DNA of 64,000 bases from Moniliophthora roreri (GCA_001466705.2 LATX02000144.1:434001-498000), one strand, 5' to 3'; positions 1-11,700 are shown, numbered from the stretch's first letter. Notes: generated by a model from the sequence alone, not told the origin. Translations and numbers: made by a program.

Positions 1-61
1 TGAATTTATGGCTCAAAAGATCCTCTTTTTGCCCCAGTTGTTGTTAAACGACCCGGTTACC

Positions 62-770
62 ATGCATGGCGTGTTAGCGTTTACGGCGCTTCACCTTGGT
101 TGACTTCACGAACCCAACTCGAGCTCTAGCTCACAATATTGGATCACCCGAGCATCTGCACATCGGAATGCAGTGATACAACTCATTCGTAGTCTGTCTC
201 TAAAACTCTGACGCCCGCTACATGACCCTAGCATCATTATCAGTCTATGCCATTGCTGTGTTACTATCTTCGTCGTCGTCGCCCTCGGACATTAATGACT
301 TTGCTGCATAATATCTGCGCTCCGCTGAAGCAGTTTGTGTACGCAGATCCCTGGTTGCAGGGTGGGGACTTTGGGCAAACGGGTTCATCGACTGCTCTCG
401 ACTCGAATGGTGGGACTCCTCGCACCTTTATACCACCTATGTGACACCTCCACGGATTTCGATTTCGATCGAGAGGAACCAAACGATCCAGATGTTAAAG
501 AGGCATACCGGACCGTGGTGCGTGCGCTATGTATGACGTATCCGCGCACTCGGACGGGAGGAGCACGATGTTTTGGCTGGCACTGACCGGGAAAAGGTTT
601 ATAGGGTTGTTGAATGAGAGGAGGCAGAGGGCGTTGGTGATCATTCAGTATTATCTGGTGATGTTGAAAAACTTGAATGGGCGGTGTTGGTGGGTCTGCG
701 AGGTGGGGAGATGGGTGGAGTATATGTATGAGTTGATAGATGAGAGGTGGAAGGAGTGGTTGAGAAAAGT
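62..770 (+). pseudogene. Zn2Cys6 transcription factor, C-terminal relic
   Basis: Peptides typical of the C-terminal half of fungal Zn(II)2Cys6 transcription factors occur in the right order, but in changing frames. They are MHGVLAFTALHLG followed by a stop near 62-106, SVYAIAVLLSSSSSPSDIND near 227-300, KQFVYADPWLQGGDFG near 330-380, DPDVKEAYRTVVRALCMTYP near 488-545, and WLALTGKRFIGLLNERRQRA then LVIIQYYLVMLKNL and CWWVCEVGRWVEYMYELIDE near 570-750. At least two frameshifts and two in-frame stops separate them. I see no intron boundaries that would repair this. The DNA-binding domain would lie before base 1. Family assignment is from recognition of the CWW-type tail and is fairly firm; that it is dead is inferred from the frame breaks. 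Confidence 0.55.
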
Positions 771-1590
771 CGCTGTTGAGAAGACGCAGATTGCGATCAA
801 GGGGAAATTACTGTATCAGCCAGCCCATGCATGCTCGGAGAAGAACGAGTATTTTGTTTGGGCTTCCGGTTGTATTATACAAAATGTTTTCGCGAGGGTT
901 TTCGCTATTCAGTCCGCCCCCGAACAAACGTTCAATAATTCGGAGGGATATGGCGACGTTGGGAATTTGGAACTTGTTGCGTACCTGTTTCCTATCAAAG
1001 ACACCTCCAAACTATGTGCAATCCTTGACACATGTCTAATTTATGCAACTTCTTCACTAGCACCATCGACCATGGAAAACACTCTGCAAAGGCGTCGTTC
1101 TGCGGAACCGGAATCATTCTTGCCACAGACCGCAGCGTGTTTATATCAACGGCCCCAGGCGGTTCACCTATTTTCAGGAAACTCACTAGAATCACGGCCC
1201 TTTCGAGTTTCTGTTCTCTGCATAGGAAGATGCATTCAGAGGAAGTATCGGGTTTAATACAGATGTGTGGCTGAAAGCCGCTGAAACAGACTCTGAGCTT
1301 GCTCTGGAAGGGCTTTCATGGGTTAGATTGACACTTGTTAGGAGCGAGGCAGGTGTGGTCGCTCAAGAGCGCTCTCCTGACCAATAATCGTATTCCCTTC
1401 CCCGAATAGAGCAGACCGATCATAATCATAGGTGATCTTGGACTTGTCAAAGCATAACTTGGTCCATGTTAGAAATACAACAACGATAAATAGTACAGCC
1501 TACGATTCAATAGACGTTGAGCACCGCGGGTAATCCAAATGTACAGATCGACAACACACCTAAAATGAAGCTCAAGCTATCGCACTGAGG
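771..1590. other. no supported gene
   Basis: The reading frame of the preceding relic runs on to 1257, but the peptide after about 770 has no family character. Nothing else is recognisable up to the stop codon of the next gene at 1591. Confidence 0.4.
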
Positions 1591-1978
1591 CTAACACCTA
1601 ACAACTACTGCCTCGCCCGGACACCCCGTACCCTGTCCTGCTTCTTTAAGGTCTCCGAATGACCAATATGTGCAAAATGTCGTCTTTGCTCGTCCTTGCC
1701 CTCTTAGCGTACTTTTGTATCTGCCAAAACCGATCTATCAGCGGTAAATCCAGCAAGTAAACGAACACGCACTCGCAGAACAACTCCTCATCGACGCCCG
1801 GTATCCCTCGATCTTCAACTACCAGGGGTAATTGCATCTCCGAGTCCGGGTTGGATTGGTGAAGAAAGATTGTAGCTGCAGATGGACATCCGAAGCATAC
1901 TCGACCCGCTTCGACGAATGTCAGAGCCAAAAAGGTGAAGAGAGCGAAGAGAAGGATGTATAGGTGGAGAGGAAACAT
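1591..1978 (-). CDS. small secreted cysteine-containing protein (111 aa)
   Basis: Two exons, 1773-1978 and 1591-1720. The 52-base intron starts GTGCGT, has a CTGAT branch-like site and ends GGCAG. The spliced product is 111 residues. It begins with a hydrophobic signal peptide (MFPLHLYILLFALFTFLALT) and carries six cysteines arranged CFGC, FCEY, FCTY, GCP and a final RC. Recurrent FC-x-Y and GCP motifs are a pattern I associate with small secreted proteins of basidiomycetes, with no known function. Splicing changes the frame. Unspliced, the second half reads as an unrelated tail lacking the cysteines, so the intron model is preferred. The start is the first ATG of the frame. It is likely exported; the role is unknown. 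Confidence 0.55.
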
Positions 1979-3677
1979 GGGTATCAAAGATAAAGGGTTT
2001 CGTCTGGGAATATTGAAGCCATATAAGGTTTAAATGTTGATGTTGATATGTTCTGACTTGTCCGAAAGCAGCAATTGAGATGTCGGGCGCGCCAACGAAG
2101 GTGTCTGCCCTGAGGATCGAGGCCTGAGGCTAACAGGCATTCATTCCTTCATCGGACCGTTCGTGTCCCTGGCCAAGTCCACCGCCAAATCGTATGTTGC
2201 CTTTCTCTGGCCTAAATCCATCAGTTCGCCCTGTCCTCCTTCGTGGTTCTGGCACATTGGGCACTCAGTTTTGGTGCGTTAGATAGAATTCGGGTATTTT
2301 GAAAGAGCAGGGGAGCATAGACTGGCAGTCGTGAACCTGGTGGTAGGAAGAAAGAATTTTATACCCGATCGGGACCGCCACGCGTTTGGTTCACTCATCG
2401 GAAACACCTCATTGCCTCTGCGGGGGCGAAAACAAGGATTAGAGGATCCTAGATACTACGTGCACGAAGGCCTTCAAACGGCAGACGGATTGTCAACATA
2501 CAGCGAGCAGATTCAACGACTCGAGTTAATTACCGGCAATCAAGTTATGGCCTATTACTGTACGTCGTCTGTGCCCTCATGCTTCCAACATGCTTCGTCG
2601 ACCTTTATCCTTCTTCAGCTCCAGGCCGACCTCGAGGAATATCACAAGGAAACAGAAGCCTTCGTATGGGTACAAGATCATTTGGCTATACCATATAAGC
2701 ACCTTCGCATATTTTCATATATATATATTCACCTACCTTGGTTCCCTAGTCAGCCGCCACCCTCGCCTCTCTGGCTATTCTGTCGCTCTGCGGTACTTCC
2801 TTAGTGTCGATAGCATTCGATCTACGTGGATATATGGAGGTTAGCAATCCACACATAACAGTTGCACCTAGGTATACTGATTGGTTATATCAACGACCCA
2901 AGGAACTTTACGAATCGGGATCCAAGGCTCCGATAAGCTTCCAAGCTTCTCCCAGCTTCATCTTGCGTTCATAGGGAATTTATACGCAGAACAGGCGAGC
3001 AGAGATGCGAATCGGCTTGAATTTTTTTCTGAAGAATGAAGATAAAGTCTACAAGATGCCGCCCAACATACGGCTTGCCAGATCACTCCATCGTGGCTTG
3101 GATTGCACGCGCAGAGAAAGCTTGGTGACACACGATCCTCTGCTAGCCTTGATTCCAGGCCCTCTGCAGCGACTCGTCTGTTCAGTATCGAGGTTTACAT
3201 CCGACGACAAACTTGTCATCTTGACCACCAGATCTAGGCTTGCCGCTGCACTAGTTGGGGTCAGGTCAGTGCTTTCCGCAGGAAGCCGTGAGCACGGCTA
3301 GTCCAAAGGGGTTACTAAGGCTAGACCTCAGAGAAGCGAAGCGCTCTCCTCCGAGTCCATCACGGATCCTTGACAGGTCCCCCAAGAGCTCTTCAAGGGC
3401 TCTCGAGACTGTCCTATTTTGAGCACAGTATAGAAAGACACCGATGGCTTTTCTCGTCTACTCTCGTGGCCCAAAATCACACGACGCTCTTCATTTCAAG
3501 TTGGTCCCAAAAATTGCGCCCGTAAAGCATACACCATCTATGCTTCGGCTTCTTCATAAATCGTGAGACATGTGCTCACTTTGTAACAAAAGAACACTGC
3601 AGGAATCAGACAAGATGGGATCGGTGAGCATTTGTCGTTACTTTATATATATATATATATTTACTTACTCGCTTTTT
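1979..3677. other. no recognisable gene; low-complexity AT repeat
   Basis: An open frame lies on the plus strand at 2331-2804 (157 codons, no convincing ATG start, no family resemblance). A possible first exon at 3570-3623 ends at a good GTGAGC donor. A (TA)n tract at about 3641-3661 lies inside the intron-like stretch that follows, which ends CTGATAG at about 3688. I cannot build a gene from these parts. Confidence 0.3.
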
Positions 3678-4292
3678 TCACTGATAGCTCGGTGCTGGCG
3701 GTCGTGGAATAGATACCCGCTTCATGGCGATGACATTCCTGAGTCGTATGGCTCTCCTTATCGCCACCTCAGATGTCTTTTCGTCATACATAATGAACCG
3801 ATGAAAGATCCTCGCTTCATCATCTCGGACGCCGTGTCCACCACCAGTCCACTCCACTCGAATCGGAACGGCATCTTCCTCTTCATCATCCGGGTCAAGC
3901 CTCCAAGTTGTCCCAATCTCCTCGCCGTAACCCACGTCATCTTCCTGCACCCAATGCCTCACCAAACATAACACATTTGGCTTTCCCCTTGGAATCGTAT
4001 CAAAGTTCATATCAACCAACACCGTTTGGGGCATTCTCATGAACGATTGTAAGGATGCTAGAGTCTCTAGCGTGCTATTTTGGCCTCTCCACAACGACAT
4101 TGCGGCAATATTCCTCCATCCAGAAAGCAGATAAAACGTTGTCGAGGACGACATGTCTGCGTATAGAGCCACTGGATACGCGGAAAACGCGCATTGACGT
4201 GCACAAAGCCCTGCTATAATGTTACAGAGCTCCATGGATTGGAAAGTGTGTGGTGGGATCAACTCGAGAGTGGTCAGCTCTGTGATGGCCAT
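3678..4292 (-). CDS. hypothetical protein (204 aa)
   Basis: An uninterrupted frame of 204 codons from an ATG at 4290-4292 to TGA at 3678. The middle contains SGWRNIAAMSLWRGQNSTLE, faintly like the region after an F-box where tryptophans and LW occur. An acidic stretch (DPDDEEEDAVP) follows, and then a basic tail ending RPPAPSYQ. There is no clear F-box, signal peptide or membrane segment. The opposite strand has a well-formed intron-like sequence overlapping the 3' end (GTGAGC to CTGATAG, about 3624-3688), so the true coding strand is uncertain. I do not recognise the protein. Confidence 0.3.
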   Translation of the reverse strand: MAITELTTLELIPPHTFQSMELCNIIAGLCARQCAFSAYPVALYADMSSSTTFYLLSGWRNIAAMSLWRGQNSTLETLASLQSFMRMPQTVLVDMNFDTIPRGKPNVLCLVRHWVQEDDVGYGEEIGTTWRLDPDDEEEDAVPIRVEWTGGGHGVRDDEARIFHRFIMYDEKTSEVAIRRAIRLRNVIAMKRVSIPRPPAPSYQ

Positions 4293-4617
4293 TAGAGTGT
4301 TTTTTCTGGGAAAGATGGACACAGGCCTTTCAGTATGTTGGGGCGATTGAAGGGCGCTCCCTTTGTTCGCTACTCTAAACCAGGTGAGTATATATACGGT
4401 CTATTTATCCCGGTGGATCAGTGAAGGAAACATTTCATTTTCCAGACGCTCGGTCTACCCGATTCGTTTGTCAAATGTTTCTTTTGGCGGACTGAACGCA
4501 CCGTGTCGGCGCAAATGTGTACTTATGTAGTTGAAAGGTATCCGATGTATTGTGGTTCCTTTTTATGTCCATTGGATTGTTCTCATTATTCCGTAGCCAA
4601 TCGTCTCGGTTGGGTGT

Positions 4618-4618
<1 letters not shown>

Positions 4619-4649
<31 letters not shown>
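4619..4649 (+). repeat. poly-C tract, 31 bases
   Basis: An uninterrupted run of 31 C. It is followed directly by TCTTCAG, so it could serve as the pyrimidine tract of a 3' splice site. It also falls in an open frame where it would encode polyproline. Similar shorter tracts occur in introns at 6767-6779 and 7719-7731. Confidence 0.9.
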
Positions 4650-4651
<2 letters not shown>

Positions 4652-4726
4652 TTCAGCCCTGAACGATTTGTCCGTGTCGTCAACGTACAAGCTGCGATTT
4701 TTTTGATGCATTCGCCGGCATTTTAG

Positions 4727-4992
4727 GTCACCGGATCAGTTCCTTCAACTTTGAAGCGTTAAATGATATACTCGCTGGCCCCCAAAAAAAGAAAAAGCCC
4801 TTGGACACCCTACCTCCTCCACCGAACGGTGTTTGTTCAAGTAACCCCCACTCGGGCAATTCGGATGACGAATACATCGTCAGTGAAACGTTCCCTCCCT
4901 GCATGGGCGCGGCTACTTGGCACCGCAGTCTTGTATATCTCACCAACGTACTCCTAGAAGATTGCAGGGATGAATCAGATGAATCGATATGA
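4727..4992 (+). CDS. possible terminal exon of an unknown gene
   Basis: After a CATTTTAG acceptor at 4726 the frame runs without a stop to TGA at 4990-4992. It encodes a plausible hydrophilic peptide with SSFNFEALNDILAGPQKKKK, DTLPPPPNGVCSSNP, and an acidic end (LLEDCRDESDESI). Upstream there is another coding-like stretch (about 4446-4618) after a 65-base intron-like segment with GTGAGT and TTTCCAG ends. I could not join the two in frame across the poly-C tract. It may be a broken gene or a chance frame. Confidence 0.2.
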
Positions 4993-6384
4993 GTAATATT
5001 CAGGCACTCGTTTTGCTGTTTAGCAAGTCGCAGCTGATGATGGATGATGAACAAGACGGCTACGGACCGTCGGATCCAATGTCCGATTGTCATAGGCAAA
5101 ATCTTGAATTACATTAAATAATGAAAAGGACGGGGTGTTTTGGCCTACACGATCATATATCATCGTATATGACCGTCGGATTATTCTTCACTTGGGCTGA
5201 CATTGGGCGTTCCATCTATCAAATGTAAACGTGCATTCGAGACTTGTGTGTGTTTAGTTGGCCGTCGGCGGGCTTGTAACGAGCGCTTTTTTTTTTTTGC
5301 TCCTCTCATTCCGCGCCACCCGGCGTTCCCCAGACAGTGGCCGAGTCATGCTGACTACAACTATGACGACAGTCACAATGAGTTACCTCGGTGTTCCCCC
5401 CTTCTCGTCTGTAAGAGAGCCTCGTGGACTGTTCGGCATCGGTTTCGGGTTTGGGAGATTGCTCAATAATACACATCTTATTACTTACCAATCAGTAATC
5501 CGGCGTTCACACAGTTACCGATGTTATTTTATTTTTCGCTGTGCCTTCCGCGTATCCGTCATTGGTCTTGCTTCTGGCTCTGGTTCAGAAACCTGCAGTG
5601 GGTTATCTTATTTCGTATTCCGAGGAGTATACAACTTGACTTGTTCAATAAAAACATCTCCGCCGGATTCCTTGCGCCGTATGAGAAGAAAGGCGGAAGT
5701 AGGCAGTTAGAAGCATCATGGCCATGAATACCAAGAAATCACAAGTGACAATATATATACAGACCTTTTGGATGAGGCGTTTATGCGGCTGGTTGGTTCC
5801 GAGGTTATAACATGTCAGAAGGCTGTGAGCCGTAGCACCTAAGTACTGACAAACTTGGAACGGTGTAAGTGTCTTGAGGCGTTTGAGCGGGCAGCATATG
5901 AATAAACGGATACGGAACTTTGATAGACACTCTGGGTTTAACGTGTATCGCGGATAAGAGGATGGGGGCTAAATCACGAGCCGCCTGGTCTTCCTCTTCT
6001 TTGAAGCTGAGCAATCGTGGGTCGCTCATCGACGGATCATCCAGTTCTTTGGTCTCTGGCCAAGAGCGGAGGGGTGGAGTCGGTGACACTGACAGACGCC
6101 ACATTATTACTGCATGTCTCATACGTCCTCCCGTGGGTTGAGACGTCAATCGCACTTTGATTCAGACTCGAATGTAGGATAGCATGTAGCATTAATTAAT
6201 AGGACAGAGTGTACAAGTTGAATCAAGAAATAGCGATATGATACAAGTATATGATTGTCTGGAAGAATCAAGTCAGTGAAAATCCATGAAAGAAAAAAAA
6301 AAGGCTGTGCTCACGGATACATGTACATGTGTGGTATAAGCGCAGTCGAAAACCCGAGAGAAAAAGGGAATAGAAAGACGTGAA
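4993..6384. other. no supported gene
   Basis: Open frames exist on both strands but none has a family signature. The best candidate is on the minus strand at about 5808-6130. It contains acidic peptide (ETKELDDPSMSDPRLLSF then KEEEDQAARDLAPILLSAIH) without a usable start or splice model. A poly-T run near 5287-5298 lies in a stretch that resembles an intron end. Confidence 0.3.
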
Positions 6385-6920
6385 TCATCTCTCTGTCCAG
6401 TAGTATTTCGGCGGTCTTTGAGAGGGATGTTCAGGGTATAACACTCGAGAAGAACGTTTTGATGATGAAGCGGTGGGCGGCGGCTGTAAAAATAAAATAA
6501 AAAATAGAGTTTTGACGGTTGTTCTTCCACTCGAGTTTGCTGTGCAACACACACCTTGGCCAAATTATCAACCTCTTTATTTCGCTCAAATGACGAAGGA
6601 GACCTGCTACTCGTAGCTGTTCGTGCGTGCTCTGCAGCTTCTAGTTCTGCCAGTTGTTGCTTTCTGCGCTGTTTTCTCCGGTATTGGAATATAGCAGTAG
6701 CGACCAATATGAGAATAACGACGACTGCGTAGTCACAATTAGAACGGCTGACAAAAAGGGAATTGTTGGGGGGGGGGGGAGAACTCACCAATAGCGATTA
6801 CTACGCCAACCTCCCATGCCCTTCCAAGGTGACCGGGTGTTTCCTCTACCGGGTCGCTGGAGAATCATTTAGTAATCTTTTCAAGTACATGAAAGGGCAA
6901 AGCAGGACATACTTTTCCAT
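6385..6920 (-). CDS. single-pass membrane protein (114 aa)
   Basis: Four exons: 6913-6920, 6789-6856, 6555-6724, 6385-6483. Introns are 56, 64 and 71 bases, all GT-AG, and every junction keeps frame. The N-terminus is short and acidic (MENDPVEETPGHLGRAWEVG). The membrane segment is about residues 21-38 (VVIAIVVVILILVATAIF). A basic stop-transfer stretch follows (QYRRKQRRKQQLAELEAAEH), then a Ser/Pro-rich cytoplasmic tail ending KYYWTER. The first exon is only eight bases, so the true start could lie further up. The gene is divergent from the FAHD1-like gene across about 500 bases. A poly-G tract (6767-6779; C on the coding strand) sits inside the second intron. The function is unknown. Confidence 0.5.
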
Positions 6921-7428
6921 AATGTTAAGTATATATATATATTTTTTGTGGAACGGTCAACGTAGCGAAGATGATTGACGAAGAGGGCGAGCAAGGCGCT
7001 TGGTTTGCACATCTCCTTCCCTTATATCAGCTTCCTAAGTCTCTCGGCGAGCCTCGCCAAGAACATAACGTAGTGATCGAGAAAAAAAAAAAAAAGAAAG
7101 TCTGTGTGCGTGCGTGCATGAAGGAAGGAACCGTGGAGCCTTTTTGACGTTTGGCAGGGGCTCGCTCTTTGTCCAGGGAGAGAGTCTTGGTGAGCCTTGG
7201 AGCCTTGAGCTTGAGGTGCACAGCCCAAGCCCTTTTTCGTATATTTTCTTGACCAAAATTGAACATTTATTCTTTTCTGCAAAAAAAGAAAAACTGTTTT
7301 TTCTGGAGCAAGATATATTCGGCATCTCGGCGTCTGTTCTTGGCCAATTCAAGGGCAACCGACATCCGACGGTTCCAGGCTCCATTTCATTGTTCAAACT
7401 TTCATCAGAAAAGGTGTCCTTGTGGGCT
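6921..7428. promoter_or_regulatory. shared divergent promoter region
   Basis: This gap of about 500 bases separates two divergently transcribed genes, so it must contain both promoters. It holds a (TA)n stretch near 6931-6941 and an A-run near 7082-7095. Short antisense open frames here have no family character. I see no clear TATA box or named factor site. Confidence 0.4.
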
Positions 7429-8537
7429 ATGGCTGCCGCTGCTTTTGTTCAACACGGAAAGAAGGTCAAAACGCTTCTATACTTTTGATATTCTTGACCA
7501 ATCCCTCGTCTAGATCGTCGCTATTGGCAGGAATTACGCAGCTCACATCAAGGAACTCTCCAATACCACTCCCAAGGAACCATTCTTCTTCTTGAAACCA
7601 ACCTCAAGTTATGTTCAATCGGGGGGCCAAGTCGAAATTCCAAGAGGCGTAGCCGCACACCACGAAGGTATTTGTCACACATTCTCTTCCTATCTAGGCT
7701 AATGAAATTTATCGCCAACCCCCCCCCCCCCAAGTCGAACTTGGACTTGTTATTGGCAAAAGAGGTCGGGACTTGACTCAAGCCAATGCCGAGGAACACA
7801 TAGCAGGCTATGGTGAACTATCTTTAATTTCATCATTCACTAGACAACCTCGGCTAATTAGCACCTTATCTTCTCTGCCAAGCATTGGCTGTCGATATGA
7901 CTGCCAGAAACGTACAAGAACAAGTCAAGAAACGCGGTCTTCCCTGGTCTACTGCCAAAGGGTTCGATACATTTACGCCAATTGGGTATGTCGCGGGGAC
8001 GCACGTTTTCATTGACAACGGATCTACTCATCTCTCTCTCTCTCACGCGCGCGCATGTGTGTGTGTGTGTGTGTGTGTGTCTATTTAGACAATTCATTCC
8101 GAAATCTGATGTTCAAGATGCACACGACCTCAAGCTATCTTTGAAGGTATGTATGGAAAAAAGAAAAAGAGGGGTCGGGGGGTTCTCTCTCTGTATATTG
8201 TAGCTAAATGATCTCATGGCAGGTCAACGGAGCAGTAAAGCAAGACGGTAGCACCGCCGACATGATCGCGCGGATTCCTCGTCTGCTTGAGCATATTTCG
8301 TCCATCATGACGCTTGAGGTAAGAGTCTTGACTCTTTCTCTTTTCACTCCGTCACTTGACTCTCTCTCTCTTCAGGAAGGAGACTTGATCTTGACTGGAA
8401 CACCTGCAGGAGTGGGTCCAGTCAATCCAGGTGACAAGGTCGAATGTTCTCTCACGACCTCGGCTGGCCAAGAACTCTCCTCTCTCATATTCACCGCTGT
8501 AGCCCGTCAAGGCGGTTACCAATTCAAGGCTGAGTGA
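7429..8537 (+). CDS. FAHD1: FAHD1-type fumarylacetoacetate hydrolase family protein
   Basis: Seven exons: 7429-7464, 7514-7667, 7735-7812, 7883-7985, 8089-8146, 8223-8318, 8376-8537. The product is 228 residues, close to the usual 220-225 of the FAHD1/FMP41 group. Visible signatures are [10 protein letters not shown] (about 17-26), [11 protein letters not shown] (34-44), the metal-binding acids in [11 protein letters not shown] (E63, E65) and AVDMTARN (D94), the [14 protein letters not shown] block, and [11 protein letters not shown] (about 180-190). Relatives act as mitochondrial acylpyruvases or oxaloacetate decarboxylases. The exact substrate here is inferred. I see no strong N-terminal presequence. 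Introns carry a poly-C tract and a CT/CG/GT microsatellite. All junctions keep frame. Confidence 0.93.
7719..7731 (+). repeat. intronic poly-C tract next to a splice acceptor
   Basis: Thirteen C directly before AAG at the 3' end of intron 2 of the FAHD1-like gene. It takes the place of the usual T-rich tract. Confidence 0.9.
8030..8080 (+). repeat. compound microsatellite (TC)n(GC)n(GT)n
   Basis: This run of alternating purine-pyrimidine dinucleotides lies inside intron 4 of the FAHD1-like gene and makes that intron 103 bases long. Confidence 0.9.
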
Positions 8538-8729
8538 ATCAAAAAGATCAATCTATAGAACAATATATGATGTCCATCCGAGGGGATATATATGTATATA
8601 TATATACACCTTGCTGTACACCTATACAGGGAAAACACAGGATCATAATATACTGTAACACAGCAGTACACATAGACAGACAGATAGACGTGGGACATAT
8701 GAATTGAGAACCACCCCCCCACCCCCCCT

Positions 8730-11700
8730 CTATTTTCTGTCTGGCATCCTCTTCTCTTCTTCTGGACTTGCCGGTTCTGCGGAGGCCGCACGAGAACCCG
8801 ATCCATCTGAGCCAGTGTCGTCAGATATACTAGCATCAGAAGCAAACGTCCAGCTACCAGCAGTTGGGGTCAGTTCCCCATCTTGAGGGCTAGGGCTATC
8901 CTGATCCCCGCTCTGGAAATCACCAAAGTCACCAAAACTCTCGAATGTGCTGTCGTCCATCTCCTCTGAAAACGAGGTGGGAAAAGTGAAAGGGTCCGTT
9001 CCACTGGCACTTGCCGAGTCTGAAAAGGGTCCAAATTCATCATCGTCAGAGGCAAAAGGGTCAGATGTGTTGTTTGTAGATTGCCCTTGCCCTTGCCCTT
9101 GCCCAGTAGCACTATTGGGATCAAAAACGTCCTAAAGGTAAGTAAGTAACCCGTCAAAAAAAAAAAACAACTCCCGACAATGATAAACAAAGACGTACAT
9201 CAAAGCCATTTGCCTCCAACGGCCTACGTTCACTTCGTTCATGGAGACCCGATATAGCGGGCGGGTTGCCCAATGTAAACGTAGATTGTGATAACCAACC
9301 GCCTTCATCATCATCCTCGTCCTCCGAGGATCCATTGTCTGTCGTGCCGCTATTCATCTGATGTGCCATGTACCGAGTAAACTGGACACAACAATATCAG
9401 CACGCGCACAAGGCCAAGCAACAAAAAGGAAGAAAAAAAAAATAAACATACATGAGGTGCAGGATCACGACCATCTTCTTCTTCATCATCGTCATCATCG
9501 TCATCGTCATCAAAGTCGTCCATCGGCGAAGGACCAAAGTCTGCCGTTTGTGTTTTTGTCGGTCGACTTGACGTCGAACGGCGGAACTCTACTCGGACCT
9601 CTGTTTCGTTGTGTTCTGCAGGTGCAGAGGTAGTAGTCAAGGTATTGCCCGTGGGATCTTCTTCATCGACTTTCCATCTCGAGGCTTTACCGCCAGCGGG
9701 ACCACCACCGGAAATATTCGGTCTGCCGCCTCCAAGGAGTTTGCTATTGTCATCTCGTGTCTTGTTGAACGTTGAAGTAATATATTGGTCCCATCCTGGA
9801 TCTGGGGCATACTGAATGAGTAAAAGGCGGAGTTCTGGAGGATAACGTGATAGGCAGTCGAGAATGGTTTCAGTCAGTCGATGTAAATGAGCCATGTAAC
9901 CGAGGCGAAGACCCTTGGGCTTGGCACTAAGGGTAGGATTTGAATAGTCAGTGACTCATCGGTGCTAAATATGATGAGCCAAGCCCGATAGCTCGGGGTT
10001 GTGACTTACACAGATTCTTCATTCTGCTTGTGCGCGTCCACAAGACGATGCATGACTTTGGCGTCACGGAAGACGGATACGACGAGTTCACGATTCCAGC
10101 CACTGCCAGCATCCACCGGGCCGCTCATCATTTGAGATAATACATCGAAAACTGCGCTGTGTAGGAAATTGTTCCAGGGATACTCGAAAAAGAGGTCCTA
10201 ATGAAGCATTGGGGTTAGCTGTGAATCGACATCTGCTAATGAACCCGATACTGACCAGTAGTCTGCACGGTACGTTCAGGTCCAAAAACTTCTTTTTCAA
10301 CTTTTCGCCCACGAATGAGGGAGGTTCTAAAGGGGTATTTCCCTGAAGAGTCATGCGACGAGAGCTTCTCCTTGAACCTACAGAGCGGTGGCCAACTGAC
10401 GAAGATCGATTAGGTCCTGGCCTAGACTGGTCAGGAGCTGCATTGTCCGTCGGATTCTCTGAAGCCTGTCATTAGGAACAGTACCTCGCAACGAGGAAAT
10501 GAAATCTAACCTGATCGATTCTCCAAGGGTAAATTTTGCGTTTGTGGACTTGCAGTTGATCGGGGTTCATCAGTCATGATAATTTCTTCCATTGCATCGT
10601 CGTCCGAGCTGCCAGGCTCGTCGTCATCACTACTCATATCGTCATCCGAATCCAAGAGTGACGAATCATGGGAGGTTCCCGAGACGGGAAGCTCGAGTGC
10701 GGGTTCCACTTCATTCATGTCATCTTCTGTCATATTCTCGTCTTGGTTATTAATTTGAGGCTCCGACACGATTCCGAGGTCTTTCATCGCCGAAAGTCCA
10801 CCTTGTAGCCGACCGCCGTTGTCATAAAGGTGGTCAAACGTCGGAGATCGATTCAGCAGTGACATGTTGGAGCAATGCAGCATTTCTGCAAATAGTTCGA
10901 CTATTCGTAACCGTTCGAATGTCAAAGGCATTACGGTACCAACGGTTGTTGGCTCTGGACCCCTCTTTAAAACCAGTCGTTAGTGGGCACGTAAACCCCA
11001 GAAACTTGGAGAGTTATTACTTACCCAGGAACGTGGACTTTCGAGGTAGTGCATCAACGTCTCCATACGGTCAGACAAGACGTCTAAAAGATAGTTGAGG
11101 TTGACGACACCCATACGATCCACCATCTCCCTCATGGCCCTCTCCAACGCCTCACGACACTCTTCAGAGTCTCCTTGCACATGCTCTTGCATCTGCTGCT
11201 GCTGCACAGCAGTCAACCGATGTCTAAGAGTATGGAAGAGGAACGGTTCAAAGTAATCCGAGTTGTTCTTCCGTATGAGCTCGCTGACCACGTGCATCGC
11301 AAGCACCGCAGAAGAGCTGGCATATTCAAACTTTGGAAGGACCCCTTTACTGGGATCCATATCTTCTTCTTCTTCGGCAAGTGAAGGATTCCTGTCTGAA
11401 GCAAAGTCTTGAAAGATCAAGATGATGAGCCGAGAGATGTATTCCGGACGAGCGATTTCTCTGGCATAGAGATTAGACGCGACGCCATGATGACCCTGCT
11501 CGGTGATGGCAGCACCCGGTGAAGGCGTTGCCATTGAAATGATAGCCACGAGCAGTTCGGAAGCAATTTGCTGGATGTCGGAAGGATTTGACGGGGAGAG
11601 CAGGTCTATGAGTCGACTGATAAGACCCTCAGAGTGAAGCCACTATGTAATAAGAGCTTCAGGGACGCTGCAGAAGCAATGAAAGACTGCCACGCACCTC

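Noticed and set aside
2331..2804. 157-codon plus-strand frame
   Set aside because: No ATG at a sensible place, no recognisable domain and a microsatellite at its end. Left as unassigned sequence.
4503..4706. Polyproline protein across the poly-C tract
   Set aside because: Proline run is only the poly-C tract read in one frame. The tract is more likely intronic or unstable, and the frame ends soon after.
9361..9815. Plus-strand open frames over the SAP gene
   Set aside because: They are antisense shadows of exon 9, made of complementary acidic-codon repeats, with no family signature.
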